A DNA stretch of 64,000 nt. It comes from Paraburkholderia sp. PREW-6R. Its GTDB lineage: Bacteria > Pseudomonadota > Gammaproteobacteria > Burkholderiales > Burkholderiaceae. This document shows positions 50,421 to 59,306 of this stretch, one piece after another. The notes under the pieces are model-generated. The model saw only the letters and a list, made by a program, of their open reading frames with translations, did no database searches and had not been told where the DNA came from. A program made the translations under genes and the position numbers. The first letter of the stretch is position 1. The number at the start of each line of letters is the position of its first letter. The stretch spans positions 1,922,001-1,986,000 of the forward strand of contig NZ_CP155074.1 of assembly GCF_039621805.1 (NCBI RefSeq), written 5' to 3'.

Positions 50421-53275
50421 CCGTCCCGCGCTCCACGCTGCGCCTCCAGTTCCATCGAGGCTTTACATTCGACGATGCCGCGAAACACGTCGACTATTTC
50501 GCCGCGCTAGGCATCAGCCATGTCTACGCATCGCCAATCACGACCGCCGAGCCGGGCTCGATGCACGGCTACGATACGGTCGATTACACCCAGGTAAGCG
50601 CCGAATGCGGCGGCGAGGCGGGTCTCAAACGCCTCGTCGACAAGCTGCATGCTCACAACATGGGGCTCATCATCGACATGGTGCCGAACCACATGGGTGT
50701 GGGCGGCTCCAGCAACGCCTGGTGGCTCGACATCCTCGAATGGGGACGGCATAGCGCCTATGCGCGTCACTTCGACGTGGACTGGCACTCGCCCGATCCC
50801 GCGTTGCGCGGCAAGGTGTTGCTGCCGACGCTCGGCGGGTCGTACGGCGACGAGCTCGCGTCGGGCCGTATCGAACTGAAGTTCGCCGCCGATACGGGGC
50901 GCTTCTATATCGGCTACGGACCGCACGTGTTCCCGGTATGCCCGACCGACTATGCGGCTATTCTGCAAAGCGCCGATCGCGCCGATCTCACTGCGCTTGC
51001 CGAACGCTTCCAGGGTCTGACGACGCAGCCGGCCGACCAGCCGCGTGCCGTCGAAGGCCGCGAAATGCTGCGCGAATTCGTCAGGCAGAACGGCGAATCG
51101 GCGCTTGAGCTCGTATTACTCGCGTACTCGCCGCAAGAGCCGGTCACGCGCGACCGCCTGCATCGGCTGATCGAGCGGCAGCACTTCCGCCTCGCGTGGT
51201 GGCGCACCGCATCGGACGAAGTCAACTGGCGGCGCTTTTTCGATATCTCGACGCTCGCCGGCGTTCGTGTCGAGCGTCCCGAAGTTTTCGAGGCCGCGCA
51301 CGCGCTCGTGTTTCGTCTGTATCAGGAAGGGCTGGTGGACGGCCTGCGAATCGACCACGTGGACGGTCTTGCCGAGCCGCGCGAATACTGCCAGCGTTTG
51401 CGGCAGCGGTTGATGGAACTGCGCGACACGACGCCGTATGTGATCGTCGAAAAGATTCTGGGACGGGGCGAACCGCTGCGCGACGACTGGCCCGTGGACG
51501 GCACCACCGGCTACGATTTCATGAGCGACGTGGGCGCGCTGCTGCATGATCCGGCCGGCGCCGAACCGCTCGCGCAAACGTGGACCGAACTGACTGGCCG
51601 CAGCCCGCGCTTTGCCGACGAAGCAATCGTCGCGCGGCGCAAGATTCTCGCTGAAAACCTGTCGGCGGAACTCGACCGTGCGGCGCGGGCGTTGCACCGC
51701 ATTGCGCGCGATTCGCTCGCCACGCGCGACTTCACGTACACCGCATTGCGCCGTGTGCTGACGGAACTGGTGGTGCATTTCCCGGTGTATCGCATCTATC
51801 CGCAAAACGGCTTGCGCAGCGCCACGGACAACATCTACTTCGACCAGGCGTTGGCGGGCGCGAAGGCGTCGCTGCCGCTTTCGGATCACGCGGCGCTCGA
51901 GCGCGTGAATGCATGGCTTGGCGGCAGCGCGGAAGAGGCACCTTCGGGTCGTGCCAATCCGTCCGCGCAGCTTGCGCAGAACGGCGTGCAGCCCAATCAC
52001 GCCGGTTCTGCCCGCCGCACTGCGCAAACGCTCTTTTCACAGCTCACCGCGCCCGTCGCCGCGAAGGCGGTTGAAGACACCGCATGCTATCGCTACGGTC
52101 GGCTGCTTTCGCGTAACGAAGTGGGCTCGGACCCGGGCGAGTTTGCGTTGTCCGTGGACGATTTCCATGCGGCCAATCTCGAACGCTCGCAACGCTTTCC
52201 TCACGCGATGCTCGCCACCGCCACGCACGATCACAAGCGCGGTGAAGACGTGCGGGCCCGGCTCGCGGTCCTCAGCGAGATCCCCGACGAATGGAGCGCC
52301 AAGTTGCGCGAATGGTCTACGCTGAATGCGCCGCATCGGCGTGCGCTGGACGGCAAGCCGGCCAGCAGCGCCGAACAGGACACGAGTGACGACTGGTCGC
52401 CTGGGCCCGCCGCGGAAGCGATGCTGTATCAGACGCTGGTCGGATGCTGGCCGCTCGATCTGAAGCCGGATGACGAAGCCGGCGTGAAGGAACTGGCCGA
52501 ACGTGTCGCGCAATGGCAATTGAAGGCGTTGCGCGAAGCAAAGCTGCAAACCAGCTGGCTTGCACCGGACGAAGCGTATGAATCCGGCTGCCACGATTTC
52601 CTGTTCGACATTCTGGCGCCGCAACGTCGGGACGGCTTCCTGAAAGAACTCTACGAGTTCGTACAGCGGATTGGCCGCGCAGGCGCGCTGAACAGCCTGC
52701 AGCAGACGGTGTTGCGCCTGGCGTCGCCGGGGATACCCGATCTGTATCAGGGCACCGAGTTGTGGGACTTCAGCCTCGTCGATCCGGACAATCGCCGGCC
52801 GGTCGATTTCGACCTGCGCGCGTCATTGCTTGCTCAGGCGCCGCCGTCAGAGTTCCTGTCGACGTGGCATGACGGACACGTGAAGCTCGCGGTCGTGCAG
52901 CGTGTGCTGGCATTGCGTGCGCATCTGCCGGAGTTGCTCAGCCAGAGCACCTATCTGCCGCTTACGGTGCGCGGCGAGCATGCGTCGAGCGTGATTGCGT
53001 TTGCCCGGCGGCACGGCAACGCGTGGGCTGTCGTCATCGCGAGCCGGCTTGCGGCGGATTTGCTGGGCAACGAAGGCGACCTGCCACTCGTCGATCCGGC
53101 AAAGTGGGGCGACACGGCGATCGAGATGCCGTCGGATCTGTCGTCGCGCGCGCTGTTCGATTGGCTCAGTCCCGCCGCGCCAAAGGTCGACGAGAATGGC
53201 CTGCTGTATCTGCGTGATGCTTTGGGCAACATGCCGGTCGCCGTGCTCGTGGAGGATGGCGTGCCGCGCAGTTGA
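50417..53275 (+). CDS. treY: Malto-oligosyltrehalose synthase
   Basis: Converts the reducing-end alpha-1,4 bond of maltodextrin to alpha,alpha-1,1, giving maltooligosyl-trehalose for TreZ. The protein is 952 residues, GH13_26. It has PRSTLRLQFHRGFTFDDAAKHVDYFAALG at the start. The nucleophile is Asp313 in GLRIDHVDGLAEP and the acid/base Glu345 in IVEKILGRGEPL, then DGTTGYDF. The region 500-550 (EEAPSGRANPSAQ...) looks like a loop insertion. Last gene of treZ-malQ-treY; a strong terminator follows. Confidence 0.95.
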   Translation: MTVPRSTLRLQFHRGFTFDDAAKHVDYFAALGISHVYASPITTAEPGSMHGYDTVDYTQVSAECGGEAGLKRLVDKLHAHNMGLIIDMVPNHMGVGGSSNAWWLDILEWGRHSAYARHFDVDWHSPDPALRGKVLLPTLGGSYGDELASGRIELKFAADTGRFYIGYGPHVFPVCPTDYAAILQSADRADLTALAERFQGLTTQPADQPRAVEGREMLREFVRQNGESALELVLLAYSPQEPVTRDRLHRLIERQHFRLAWWRTASDEVNWRRFFDISTLAGVRVERPEVFEAAHALVFRLYQEGLVDGLRIDHVDGLAEPREYCQRLRQRLMELRDTTPYVIVEKILGRGEPLRDDWPVDGTTGYDFMSDVGALLHDPAGAEPLAQTWTELTGRSPRFADEAIVARRKILAENLSAELDRAARALHRIARDSLATRDFTYTALRRVLTELVVHFPVYRIYPQNGLRSATDNIYFDQALAGAKASLPLSDHAALERVNAWLGGSAEEAPSGRANPSAQLAQNGVQPNHAGSARRTAQTLFSQLTAPVAAKAVEDTACYRYGRLLSRNEVGSDPGEFALSVDDFHAANLERSQRFPHAMLATATHDHKRGEDVRARLAVLSEIPDEWSAKLREWSTLNAPHRRALDGKPASSAEQDTSDDWSPGPAAEAMLYQTLVGCWPLDLKPDDEAGVKELAERVAQWQLKALREAKLQTSWLAPDEAYESGCHDFLFDILAPQRRDGFLKELYEFVQRIGRAGALNSLQQTVLRLASPGIPDLYQGTELWDFSLVDPDNRRPVDFDLRASLLAQAPPSEFLSTWHDGHVKLAVVQRVLALRAHLPELLSQSTYLPLTVRGEHASSVIAFARRHGNAWAVVIASRLAADLLGNEGDLPLVDPAKWGDTAIEMPSDLSSRALFDWLSPAAPKVDENGLLYLRDALGNMPVAVLVEDGVPRS

Positions 53276-53302
53276 TCGACGTGGTCTGTCAGCGGGCTGC
53301 AG

Positions 53303-53345
53303 GAGGCGGTTAAGGCGCGCGCTTTAACCGCCTCTTTTATTTCTT
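53303..53345 (+). terminator. Intrinsic terminator after treY
   Basis: A perfect 11-bp stem (GAGGCGGTTAA at 53303-53313 with its complement at 53324-53334) encloses a 10-nt loop. It is followed by TTTTATTTCTTT, ending the glucan/trehalose cluster. Confidence 0.93.
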
Positions 53346-53363
53346 TCCAGCCGGCGCTTTGCT

Positions 53364-53387
53364 GGCGTTTCAGTTGGCGTTTCAGTT
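53364..53387 (+). repeat. Two tandem copies of a 12-bp repeat
   Basis: GGCGTTTCAGTT is present twice in direct tandem, immediately before the CorC gene's stop codon (minus strand). It is probably a slippage product. No function is evident. Confidence 0.6.
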
Positions 53388-53393
53388 GGCTTT

Positions 53394-54758
53394 TTAGCCG
53401 CCTTCGTCGTCGAAGAGTTTCGGGTACACGCGAACCAGCACGATGCGCGGTCCCTTCATTTTCTTCACGACCACGTCGAAACGGTCGAACTCCACCCGTT
53501 GACCTTCCGTGGGCAGATCGTTGAGCGCCTGAATCACGAGACCGCCGACCGATTCGGCCTGACCTTCGTCGATATCGATACCCAGCGCTCGCTCGAGCGA
53601 CACCACCGGGAGGCTGCCCTTGCCCATTAACGTGCCGTCGTCCATGCGAGTCCAGTCGGCGTCGCCTTGACGGAACTCGTCGTGGATCTGACCGACGAGC
53701 GCGCCGAGCAGGTTGTCGAGCGTGAGAAAACCAATCGGCTTCGAATTCTTGTGGCCCACGAGCGCCAGATGCGGCGCGCCTTTGCGAAAGCGGCGAAAAA
53801 GCTCTAACGCCGGCATGTCGGGCTTCACGTACTGCACAGGGCGTGCGTATCGGGAGAGATCGTCGAGCGTGCTGCCCGCATGGCGTGCGAGCAGTAGATC
53901 CTTCAAATGGATCATGCCCACGACGCGTTCACCGGCCGCATCCGCGAATAGCGGATAACGACTGAAGCGATGACGGGCAACCACCTGCATGTTCTCGCGC
54001 AACGGCAGATCGCGGCGCAAACCGATCATTTCGTGCGCCGGGCGCATCAGATCGGACACGGTCATGCGCGAGAAATCCAGCGAGTGCGCAATGGTGTTCC
54101 ACTCGTCCTGGCTATACGCGCCGTCCGGCGAACCGAGTTCCGTTGCGACATTGGCGCGGCGACCGCGCAGGATCAGCTTGAGCTCGTCCGTCGAGTAATG
54201 CGAGTCGTGGCCATGATCGGCGTCGAGCCCGGCCAGCTTCAACACCGCGTTGGCGCTCGTATTAAGCACCCAGATCGCCGGATACATTGCCCAGTAAAAG
54301 CCGTACAACGGCATCGCGGCCCACAGCGACACCTTTTCCGCCTCGCGAATCGCAAGCGACTTCGGCGCCAGTTCGCCAACCACGATATGCAAAAAGGAAA
54401 TGCACGAGAAGGCAAAGAATAGCGAGACGCCGTGAATCAGTCTCTCTGATTCGACGCCCAGCAGCGAGAAGACCGGCGTCAGCAGCTCGGCAAACGCGGG
54501 CTCGCCAATCCAGCCGAGTCCGAGGGACGCGAGCGTGATGCCAAGCTGACAAGCGGACAAATACGCGTCGAGCCGGCCGTGCACTTTTGCCAGCAGACTC
54601 CCACGCAGGCCGTAGTTTTTTGCGAGACTCTGAACACGCGTCTGGCGCAGCTTGACCAGGCCAAATTCAGCGGCGACGAAAAAGCCGTTCAGAGCCACGA
54701 GCAACACTGCACCGATAAGGGCGACAACCTGAATCAAAGCAAACAACTCCGGCAACAA
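53394..54758 (-). CDS. CorC/HlyC-type hemolysin-family protein (DUF21-CBS-CorC)
   Basis: A 454-residue inner-membrane protein. Domain order: N-terminal DUF21 membrane domain with four hydrophobic helices (about 1-200, including ALNGFFVAAEFGLVKLRQTRVQ), two CBS domains (about 215-345) and a C-terminal CorC_HlyC transporter-associated domain (about 360-445) ending VVKKMKGPRIVLVRVYPK. Family members are linked to Mg2+/Co2+ efflux (CorC/PfaA-like) and sometimes misnamed hemolysins. It converges with treY and is separated from it by the terminator. Confidence 0.92.
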   Translation of the reverse strand: MLPELFALIQVVALIGAVLLVALNGFFVAAEFGLVKLRQTRVQSLAKNYGLRGSLLAKVHGRLDAYLSACQLGITLASLGLGWIGEPAFAELLTPVFSLLGVESERLIHGVSLFFAFSCISFLHIVVGELAPKSLAIREAEKVSLWAAMPLYGFYWAMYPAIWVLNTSANAVLKLAGLDADHGHDSHYSTDELKLILRGRRANVATELGSPDGAYSQDEWNTIAHSLDFSRMTVSDLMRPAHEMIGLRRDLPLRENMQVVARHRFSRYPLFADAAGERVVGMIHLKDLLLARHAGSTLDDLSRYARPVQYVKPDMPALELFRRFRKGAPHLALVGHKNSKPIGFLTLDNLLGALVGQIHDEFRQGDADWTRMDDGTLMGKGSLPVVSLERALGIDIDEGQAESVGGLVIQALNDLPTEGQRVEFDRFDVVVKKMKGPRIVLVRVYPKLFDDEGG

Positions 54759-54831
54759 AAGTTGTCAGTATAGAGGGTGAAAGCCCGGTGAAAGTGATGC
54801 GCGTGCAGCGGAACGTGAAAGTGCCTGGTGA

Positions 54832-55638
54832 TCAGGTCGGAGATGTGGCGCTCAGCGGAATACGTAGTGACAGGGTGGCCGGCTCGCCGTCCTGCGTGTC
54901 GGTCTGCTCGAAGCCGCCGCCGTGCGCCTCGGACACGCGCTTGCACAGTGCAAATACCCAAGCAATGCGCTTCGCTTCGCGCGGCTCGCGCGCCTGCTTG
55001 CGGGCAAACGCTTCGAGCAGATGCGGCAGCGAAGGATCGTCGAGCGCAGCAGAGTTTGGCGTGAAAGTGGCGGCCGCATGGAACGCGCTGCCGTCCGCAC
55101 GCACGGACAACGAGACGACCGCGTCCCTCAGGCTTGCTTCTACCGCGAAGGTGAGCATGACCCAGATTGCCGCAGCCAGGCGCTCACGGTCGCCGTTCAG
55201 CTGTTCGGTTGAGAGTTGCGAGTCCAGGTTAATGTCGACGCCGCGCGCCCGTGCAAGACCGGAACGCACTTCGTCCACGGTTTCATCGATAAGCGGATGC
55301 AGCGGGAACGGCGTTATGTCGAGCGCGAGCGCTTTGGTTTCGGCGCGCGTGGCGTCGACGATGGTCTCCAGCAGTTTGACCTGCTGGTCGACGCCGTTTC
55401 GTATGCCGGTGACGGCGCGCTGCGAGTTGGGATCGTTGGCGTCGAGTTTGCGCTCCAGCACGTAAGCCCAGCTATGAATGGCGTTCAGCGGACCACGCAG
55501 GTCGTGCGACACCAGCGAGAGTACGTGATCGCGCATGAACAGCGCGGTTTCCGCGCGCAGATGCGCGGTGCGTTCGGAGACGGCGAAGCCGAAAGGCACC
55601 GGCGTTGCGCCGGCGGTTCCGGTGAAAGACGTTGTCAC
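54832..55638 (-). CDS. Soluble histidine-kinase-like protein with degenerate ATPase domain
   Basis: A 268-residue protein without membrane segments. Its HisKA dimerisation domain is intact: LSLVSHDLRGPLNAIHSWAYVLERK with phospho-acceptor His45. The ATPase part does not show the canonical motifs. The N-box position reads AAIWVMLTFAVEAS with no Asn pair, and the DxGxG of the G1 box is missing from ATFTPNSAALDDP. Only the C-terminal AHGGGFEQTD resembles the family. It is therefore doubtful that it autophosphorylates; it could be a phosphotransfer or regulatory partner. No response regulator is adjacent. Divergent from the FKBP gene. Confidence 0.75.
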   Translation of the reverse strand: MTTSFTGTAGATPVPFGFAVSERTAHLRAETALFMRDHVLSLVSHDLRGPLNAIHSWAYVLERKLDANDPNSQRAVTGIRNGVDQQVKLLETIVDATRAETKALALDITPFPLHPLIDETVDEVRSGLARARGVDINLDSQLSTEQLNGDRERLAAAIWVMLTFAVEASLRDAVVSLSVRADGSAFHAAATFTPNSAALDDPSLPHLLEAFARKQAREPREAKRIAWVFALCKRVSEAHGGGFEQTDTQDGEPATLSLRIPLSATSPT

Positions 55639-55824
55639 GGTCGAGCCCTCTCAGGCAGTGCATGAAGATTGAAAGAAGCCCCATTATAGGCATGCCGTCT
55701 GGCTCGAACAGCCTGGCCAGACGGCTAACTGGACGCAAGGCGTATGCCACGCGTACTCTTCGACCGTATGCGCTCAAGACGCCTACAATGGCGGTTTTAC
55801 ATTTTTTGAACTGAGGAGCGACCT

Positions 55825-56166
55825 ATGTCGACAGTGACGACCGATTCCGGCCTGAAATACGAAGACATCGTGGAAGGCAGCGGCGCCGAGGCAGTTGCCG
55901 GCAAGACCGTCAGCGTCCATTACACCGGCTGGTTGACCGACGGCCAGAAGTTCGACTCGAGCAAGGACCGCAACGACCCGTTTGCGTTCGTGCTGGGCGG
56001 CGGCATGGTGATCAAAGGCTGGGACGAAGGCGTGCAAGGAATGAAAGTAGGCGGCACCCGCAAGCTCACCATCCCCCCGCAACTGGGCTATGGCGTGCGC
56101 GGCGCAGGCGGCGTGATTCCGCCGAATGCCACGCTCGTGTTCGAAGTCGAATTGCTCGACGTCTGA
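55825..56166 (+). CDS. FKBP-type peptidyl-prolyl cis-trans isomerase
   Basis: A 113-residue single-domain FKBP with no signal peptide, so cytoplasmic. Conserved active-site residues include the Tyr/Asp pocket VHYTGWLTDGQKFDSS, the VIKGWDEGVQGMKVGG Trp-containing floor and IPPQLGYGVRGAGGVIPPNATLVFEVELLDV. The length and the full motif set indicate an active enzyme. The GGAG ribosome site lies seven bases before the ATG. The 78 bp after it are T-rich, with no clear hairpin. Confidence 0.95.
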   Translation: MSTVTTDSGLKYEDIVEGSGAEAVAGKTVSVHYTGWLTDGQKFDSSKDRNDPFAFVLGGGMVIKGWDEGVQGMKVGGTRKLTIPPQLGYGVRGAGGVIPPNATLVFEVELLDV

Positions 56167-56244
56167 TTTTTGCTGCTTTTTTGTCGCTTTTTGTCGCTGT
56201 TTTGTAATTGCGCGCCGTCGTCGGTCGCACCGCCAGGTTAGCTC

Positions 56245-57027
56245 ATGAGTCATGCCGATGTCACCGCTCCGTGCGTTTCGCTGCGCCGCTATGGCGCGAC
56301 CGAAGCGTCGGACGTGCACGACTTCCATCAGGTGGTGCTCGGCCTCGACGGTACGATGGTGATGGCAGTCGACGGTGTCGCGCAGCAAATCGACGCGGGC
56401 TCGGCCTGGCTCATCCCAGCCGGCGCGCGGCATGACTATGCGGGCATCGGCGAAAACCGGCAGTTGGTGCTGGACTTGCCGGCCGCCTCGCTGGCAGTCC
56501 CGCAGCGGCTTTTCGACCGGGCGCGCGCCGTCACCGTCGATGCCTCCCTGACGGCGCTCGTCTGCCGCATTGCAGCCCATGCTGCGGGTGACGTGCAAGG
56601 CGACGATGTCGACGCGCGCCGTTTCCATTGGGACGCAGCGGCACGGCTGGGCGCCGCGCTCGTCGCGGACGCGGGCACGGCACCAGCAGGTGCAGTGGCT
56701 CACGGCGCCGGGCTCGACTTTGCCCGTATCGACCGCTGGCTGCGCGCGCATTTGTCGGAATCGTTACGCATTGCCGATCTCGCCGCGCATTGCGGCTTCG
56801 GCATGCGGCGTTTCCATCAGTTGTTTATCGAGGCGTTTGGGGAGACGCCGCACCGGTATTTGCAGCGCTTGCGACTGGATACGTCGATCACGCTGCTTGC
56901 GGACTCCCGTTTGTCATTGAGCGACATTGCGCTGGACATCGGCTTCAGCGATCAGAGCGCTTACACGCACGCGTTCACGCGGCGTTTCGGGCTGGCGCCC
57001 GGTCAATGGCGCGCGTTGCGCCACTGA
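56245..57027 (+). CDS. AraC-family transcriptional regulator
   Basis: A 260-residue regulator with an N-terminal cupin-like ligand domain (HDFHQVVLGLDGTMVMAVDG..., roughly 25-95) and a C-terminal double helix-turn-helix (about 160-258). The second carries DLAAHCGFGMRRFHQLFIEAFGETPHRYLQRLRLD and DIALDIGFSDQSAYTHAFTRRFGLAPGQWR, the classic AraC signature. No adjacent co-regulated gene is evident; it is convergent with purF. The effector is unknown. Confidence 0.92.
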   Translation: MSHADVTAPCVSLRRYGATEASDVHDFHQVVLGLDGTMVMAVDGVAQQIDAGSAWLIPAGARHDYAGIGENRQLVLDLPAASLAVPQRLFDRARAVTVDASLTALVCRIAAHAAGDVQGDDVDARRFHWDAAARLGAALVADAGTAPAGAVAHGAGLDFARIDRWLRAHLSESLRIADLAAHCGFGMRRFHQLFIEAFGETPHRYLQRLRLDTSITLLADSRLSLSDIALDIGFSDQSAYTHAFTRRFGLAPGQWRALRH

Positions 57028-57100
57028 TTTTCGGCGGATATTCTGTTTGCGAACCGTCTTGTCGGAGACGGCCCGCGCTTCTTGCCAGGGTCTGCTGCGA

Positions 57101-58651
57101 TTAACCCACTGACAATTGCAGATGCAATTGCGAACGGGCCGGCCCGCCACCGTCGATCGCTTCGCTCGCGGCGTCGCGGTCGGATTGGGACGACGGAGCA
57201 AGACGCGCCGTCTCGATGCGGTCGAGGTACTCGGTCGTCACATCGCCGGTCACGTAGTTGCCATCGAAGCACGACGCCTCGAACTCCTTGAGCGCCGGGT
57301 TGATATCGCGCACAGCCTGCTTGAGCGCGTCGACGTCCTGATAAACGAGATGGTCAGCGCCGATCATGCGCGCGACTTCGTCGTCCGTCCGGCCATGCGC
57401 GACGAGTTCGCCGCGCGTCGGCATATCGATACCGTAGACGTTCGGGAATTTCACCGGCGGTGCGGCCGACGCGAAAATCACCTTGTTTGCGCCAGCATCG
57501 CGCGCCATCTGCACGATCTCATGTGAGGTGGTGCCGCGCACGATCGAGTCGTCGACGATCAGAACGTTCTTGCCCTTGAACTCGATGCCCATGGCGTTCA
57601 GCTTCTGACGCACCGACTTCTTGCGCACGGCCTGACCCGGCATGATAAAGGTGCGGCCAACATAACGGTTCTTGAAGAAACCTTCGCGATACTCGACGCC
57701 GAGTTTTTTGGCGACCTGCATCGCCGCCGGACGCGACGAATCGGGAATCGGCATCACGACGTCGATCGCGACATCGGGCAGCTCACGCTTGATTTTCTCG
57801 GCGAGATAATCGCCCATGCGCAAACGCACGTTGTAGACCGGCACGCCGTCGAGCACCGAGTCCGGACGCGCGAGATACACGAGTTCGAAAATGCACGGGT
57901 TCAGGCTCGGGTCAGCCGCGCACTGCTGCGAATGCAGATTGCCGTCGAGGTCGATGAAAATCGCTTCGCCCGGCGCCACGTCACGCACGAATTCGAAGCC
58001 AATCCCTTCGATCGCCACGGATTCCGACGCCAGAATCCACTCCACGCCCTCTGGCGTTTCCTGCTTGCCGAGACACAGCGGGCGGATGCCGAACGGGTCA
58101 CGGAATCCGAGCAGCCCGTAGCCTGCGATCAGCGAAACGATCGCATACGAGCCACGCACCCGGCGATGAACGCCCGACACCGCCTTGAACAACGCAGCCG
58201 GGTCGAGCTGCAAGCCCGAGCTGGAAAGCTGCAGTTCGTGCGCGAGCACGTTGAGCATCACCTCGGTGTCGGAATTCGTGTTGATGTGGCGGCGATCGAT
58301 GCGGAACATCTCATCTTTCAGCTGCTGCCAGTTGGTCAGATTACCGTTGTGCGCGAGGATGATGCCGAACGGTGCGTTGACGTAGAACGGCTGGGCCTCT
58401 TCTTCACTCGACGCCGAACCGGCGGTCGGGTAACGCACCTGACCGATGCCGGTGGTGCCGGGCAGACTGCGCATGTTGCGCGTGCGGAACACGTCGCGCA
58501 CCATGCCGTTCGCCTTGTGCATGTGGAAATTGCTGCCGTTCGCGGTTGCGATGCCGGCTGCGTCCTGACCGCGATGCTGCAGAAGCAGCAGGCTGTCATA
58601 GATCAGCTGATTGACCGGAGAATGGGAAACTACGCCTACGATGCCGCACAT
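57101..58651 (-). CDS. purF: Amidophosphoribosyltransferase
   Basis: First committed step of purine synthesis: PRPP and glutamine to phosphoribosylamine. The protein is 516 residues. The N-terminal Ntn glutaminase starts with Cys2 (MCGIVGVV), the catalytic nucleophile. The PRPP site is VLIVDDSIVRGTTSHEI in the C-terminal PRTase domain. It lies at the downstream end of the - strand run methyltransferase-trpA-accD-folC-SPOR-cvpA, and the cvpA-purF adjacency is a conserved arrangement. A 153-bp gap separates it from cvpA. Confidence 0.97.
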   Translation of the reverse strand: MCGIVGVVSHSPVNQLIYDSLLLLQHRGQDAAGIATANGSNFHMHKANGMVRDVFRTRNMRSLPGTTGIGQVRYPTAGSASSEEEAQPFYVNAPFGIILAHNGNLTNWQQLKDEMFRIDRRHINTNSDTEVMLNVLAHELQLSSSGLQLDPAALFKAVSGVHRRVRGSYAIVSLIAGYGLLGFRDPFGIRPLCLGKQETPEGVEWILASESVAIEGIGFEFVRDVAPGEAIFIDLDGNLHSQQCAADPSLNPCIFELVYLARPDSVLDGVPVYNVRLRMGDYLAEKIKRELPDVAIDVVMPIPDSSRPAAMQVAKKLGVEYREGFFKNRYVGRTFIMPGQAVRKKSVRQKLNAMGIEFKGKNVLIVDDSIVRGTTSHEIVQMARDAGANKVIFASAAPPVKFPNVYGIDMPTRGELVAHGRTDDEVARMIGADHLVYQDVDALKQAVRDINPALKEFEASCFDGNYVTGDVTTEYLDRIETARLAPSSQSDRDAASEAIDGGGPARSQLHLQLSVG

Positions 58652-58804
58652 GGCATGTCCTTCAAAGGTACGAAATTCGTCGGGGCGCGAATGCCTGCCA
58701 TGGTTCGCGCGGAGCGCGAGAGCATGTGGATGCTACTGACAGGCAACCGGATTGCGCCGGAGTCCTGCTGCGTCCCTTCGACCCTTCGAGTGCACGCCTG
58801 AGCG

Positions 58805-59299
58805 TCAAACGCGGACGTACGCGGCAAGCGTCTCGGGAAGCAGCGGTTTCATTATGTGCACGCCTTCGACCGCATAAGGCCGCAGCAAGGCGTTGCGCCA
58901 GAATTCCTGTTGGGGCAGTTCGGTCAAGCCAGCCAGGGCGACCAGAATCAGCACCAGAATGACCCCGCGCACGAGGCCGAACATCAAGCCGAGCGAGCGG
59001 TCAACGCCGCTCAAACCGGTTGCCTGCACAATGCGGCTCAGTAGCGCATTCAGCACGCTTGCAACCAGTACCACTCCCACCACCACGAGCGCAAAGGCCA
59101 GCAGCCACTGCGTCAGCGCGCCGCCCGGCCACGTGGCCGGCACATACGGCACGACATAGCCGACAAAACGGCACGCGACGAAAAATGCCGCGATCCAGCC
59201 GATCAGCCCGAATATTTCGGACAGGAAGCCGCGCCATGTGCCGCGCAACGCCGACAAACCGATCACCGCCATGACAGCGTAGTCGAACGCAGTGAACAT
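58805..59299 (-). CDS. cvpA: CvpA-family membrane protein
   Basis: A 164-residue inner-membrane protein of the CvpA (colicin V production) family with four hydrophobic segments: the TAFDYAVMAVIGLSALRGTWRGFLSEIFGLIGWIAAFFVA start, then TQWLLAFALVVVGVVLVASVL and LVRGVILVLILVALAGL. The VMAVIGLSALRGTWRGFLSEI block is the family hallmark. The family affects membrane integrity and colicin export. Gene order next to purF and the SPOR protein is typical. Confidence 0.94.
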   Translation of the reverse strand: MFTAFDYAVMAVIGLSALRGTWRGFLSEIFGLIGWIAAFFVACRFVGYVVPYVPATWPGGALTQWLLAFALVVVGVVLVASVLNALLSRIVQATGLSGVDRSLGLMFGLVRGVILVLILVALAGLTELPQQEFWRNALLRPYAVEGVHIMKPLLPETLAAYVRV

Positions 59300-59306
59300 C
59301 GTGCGC

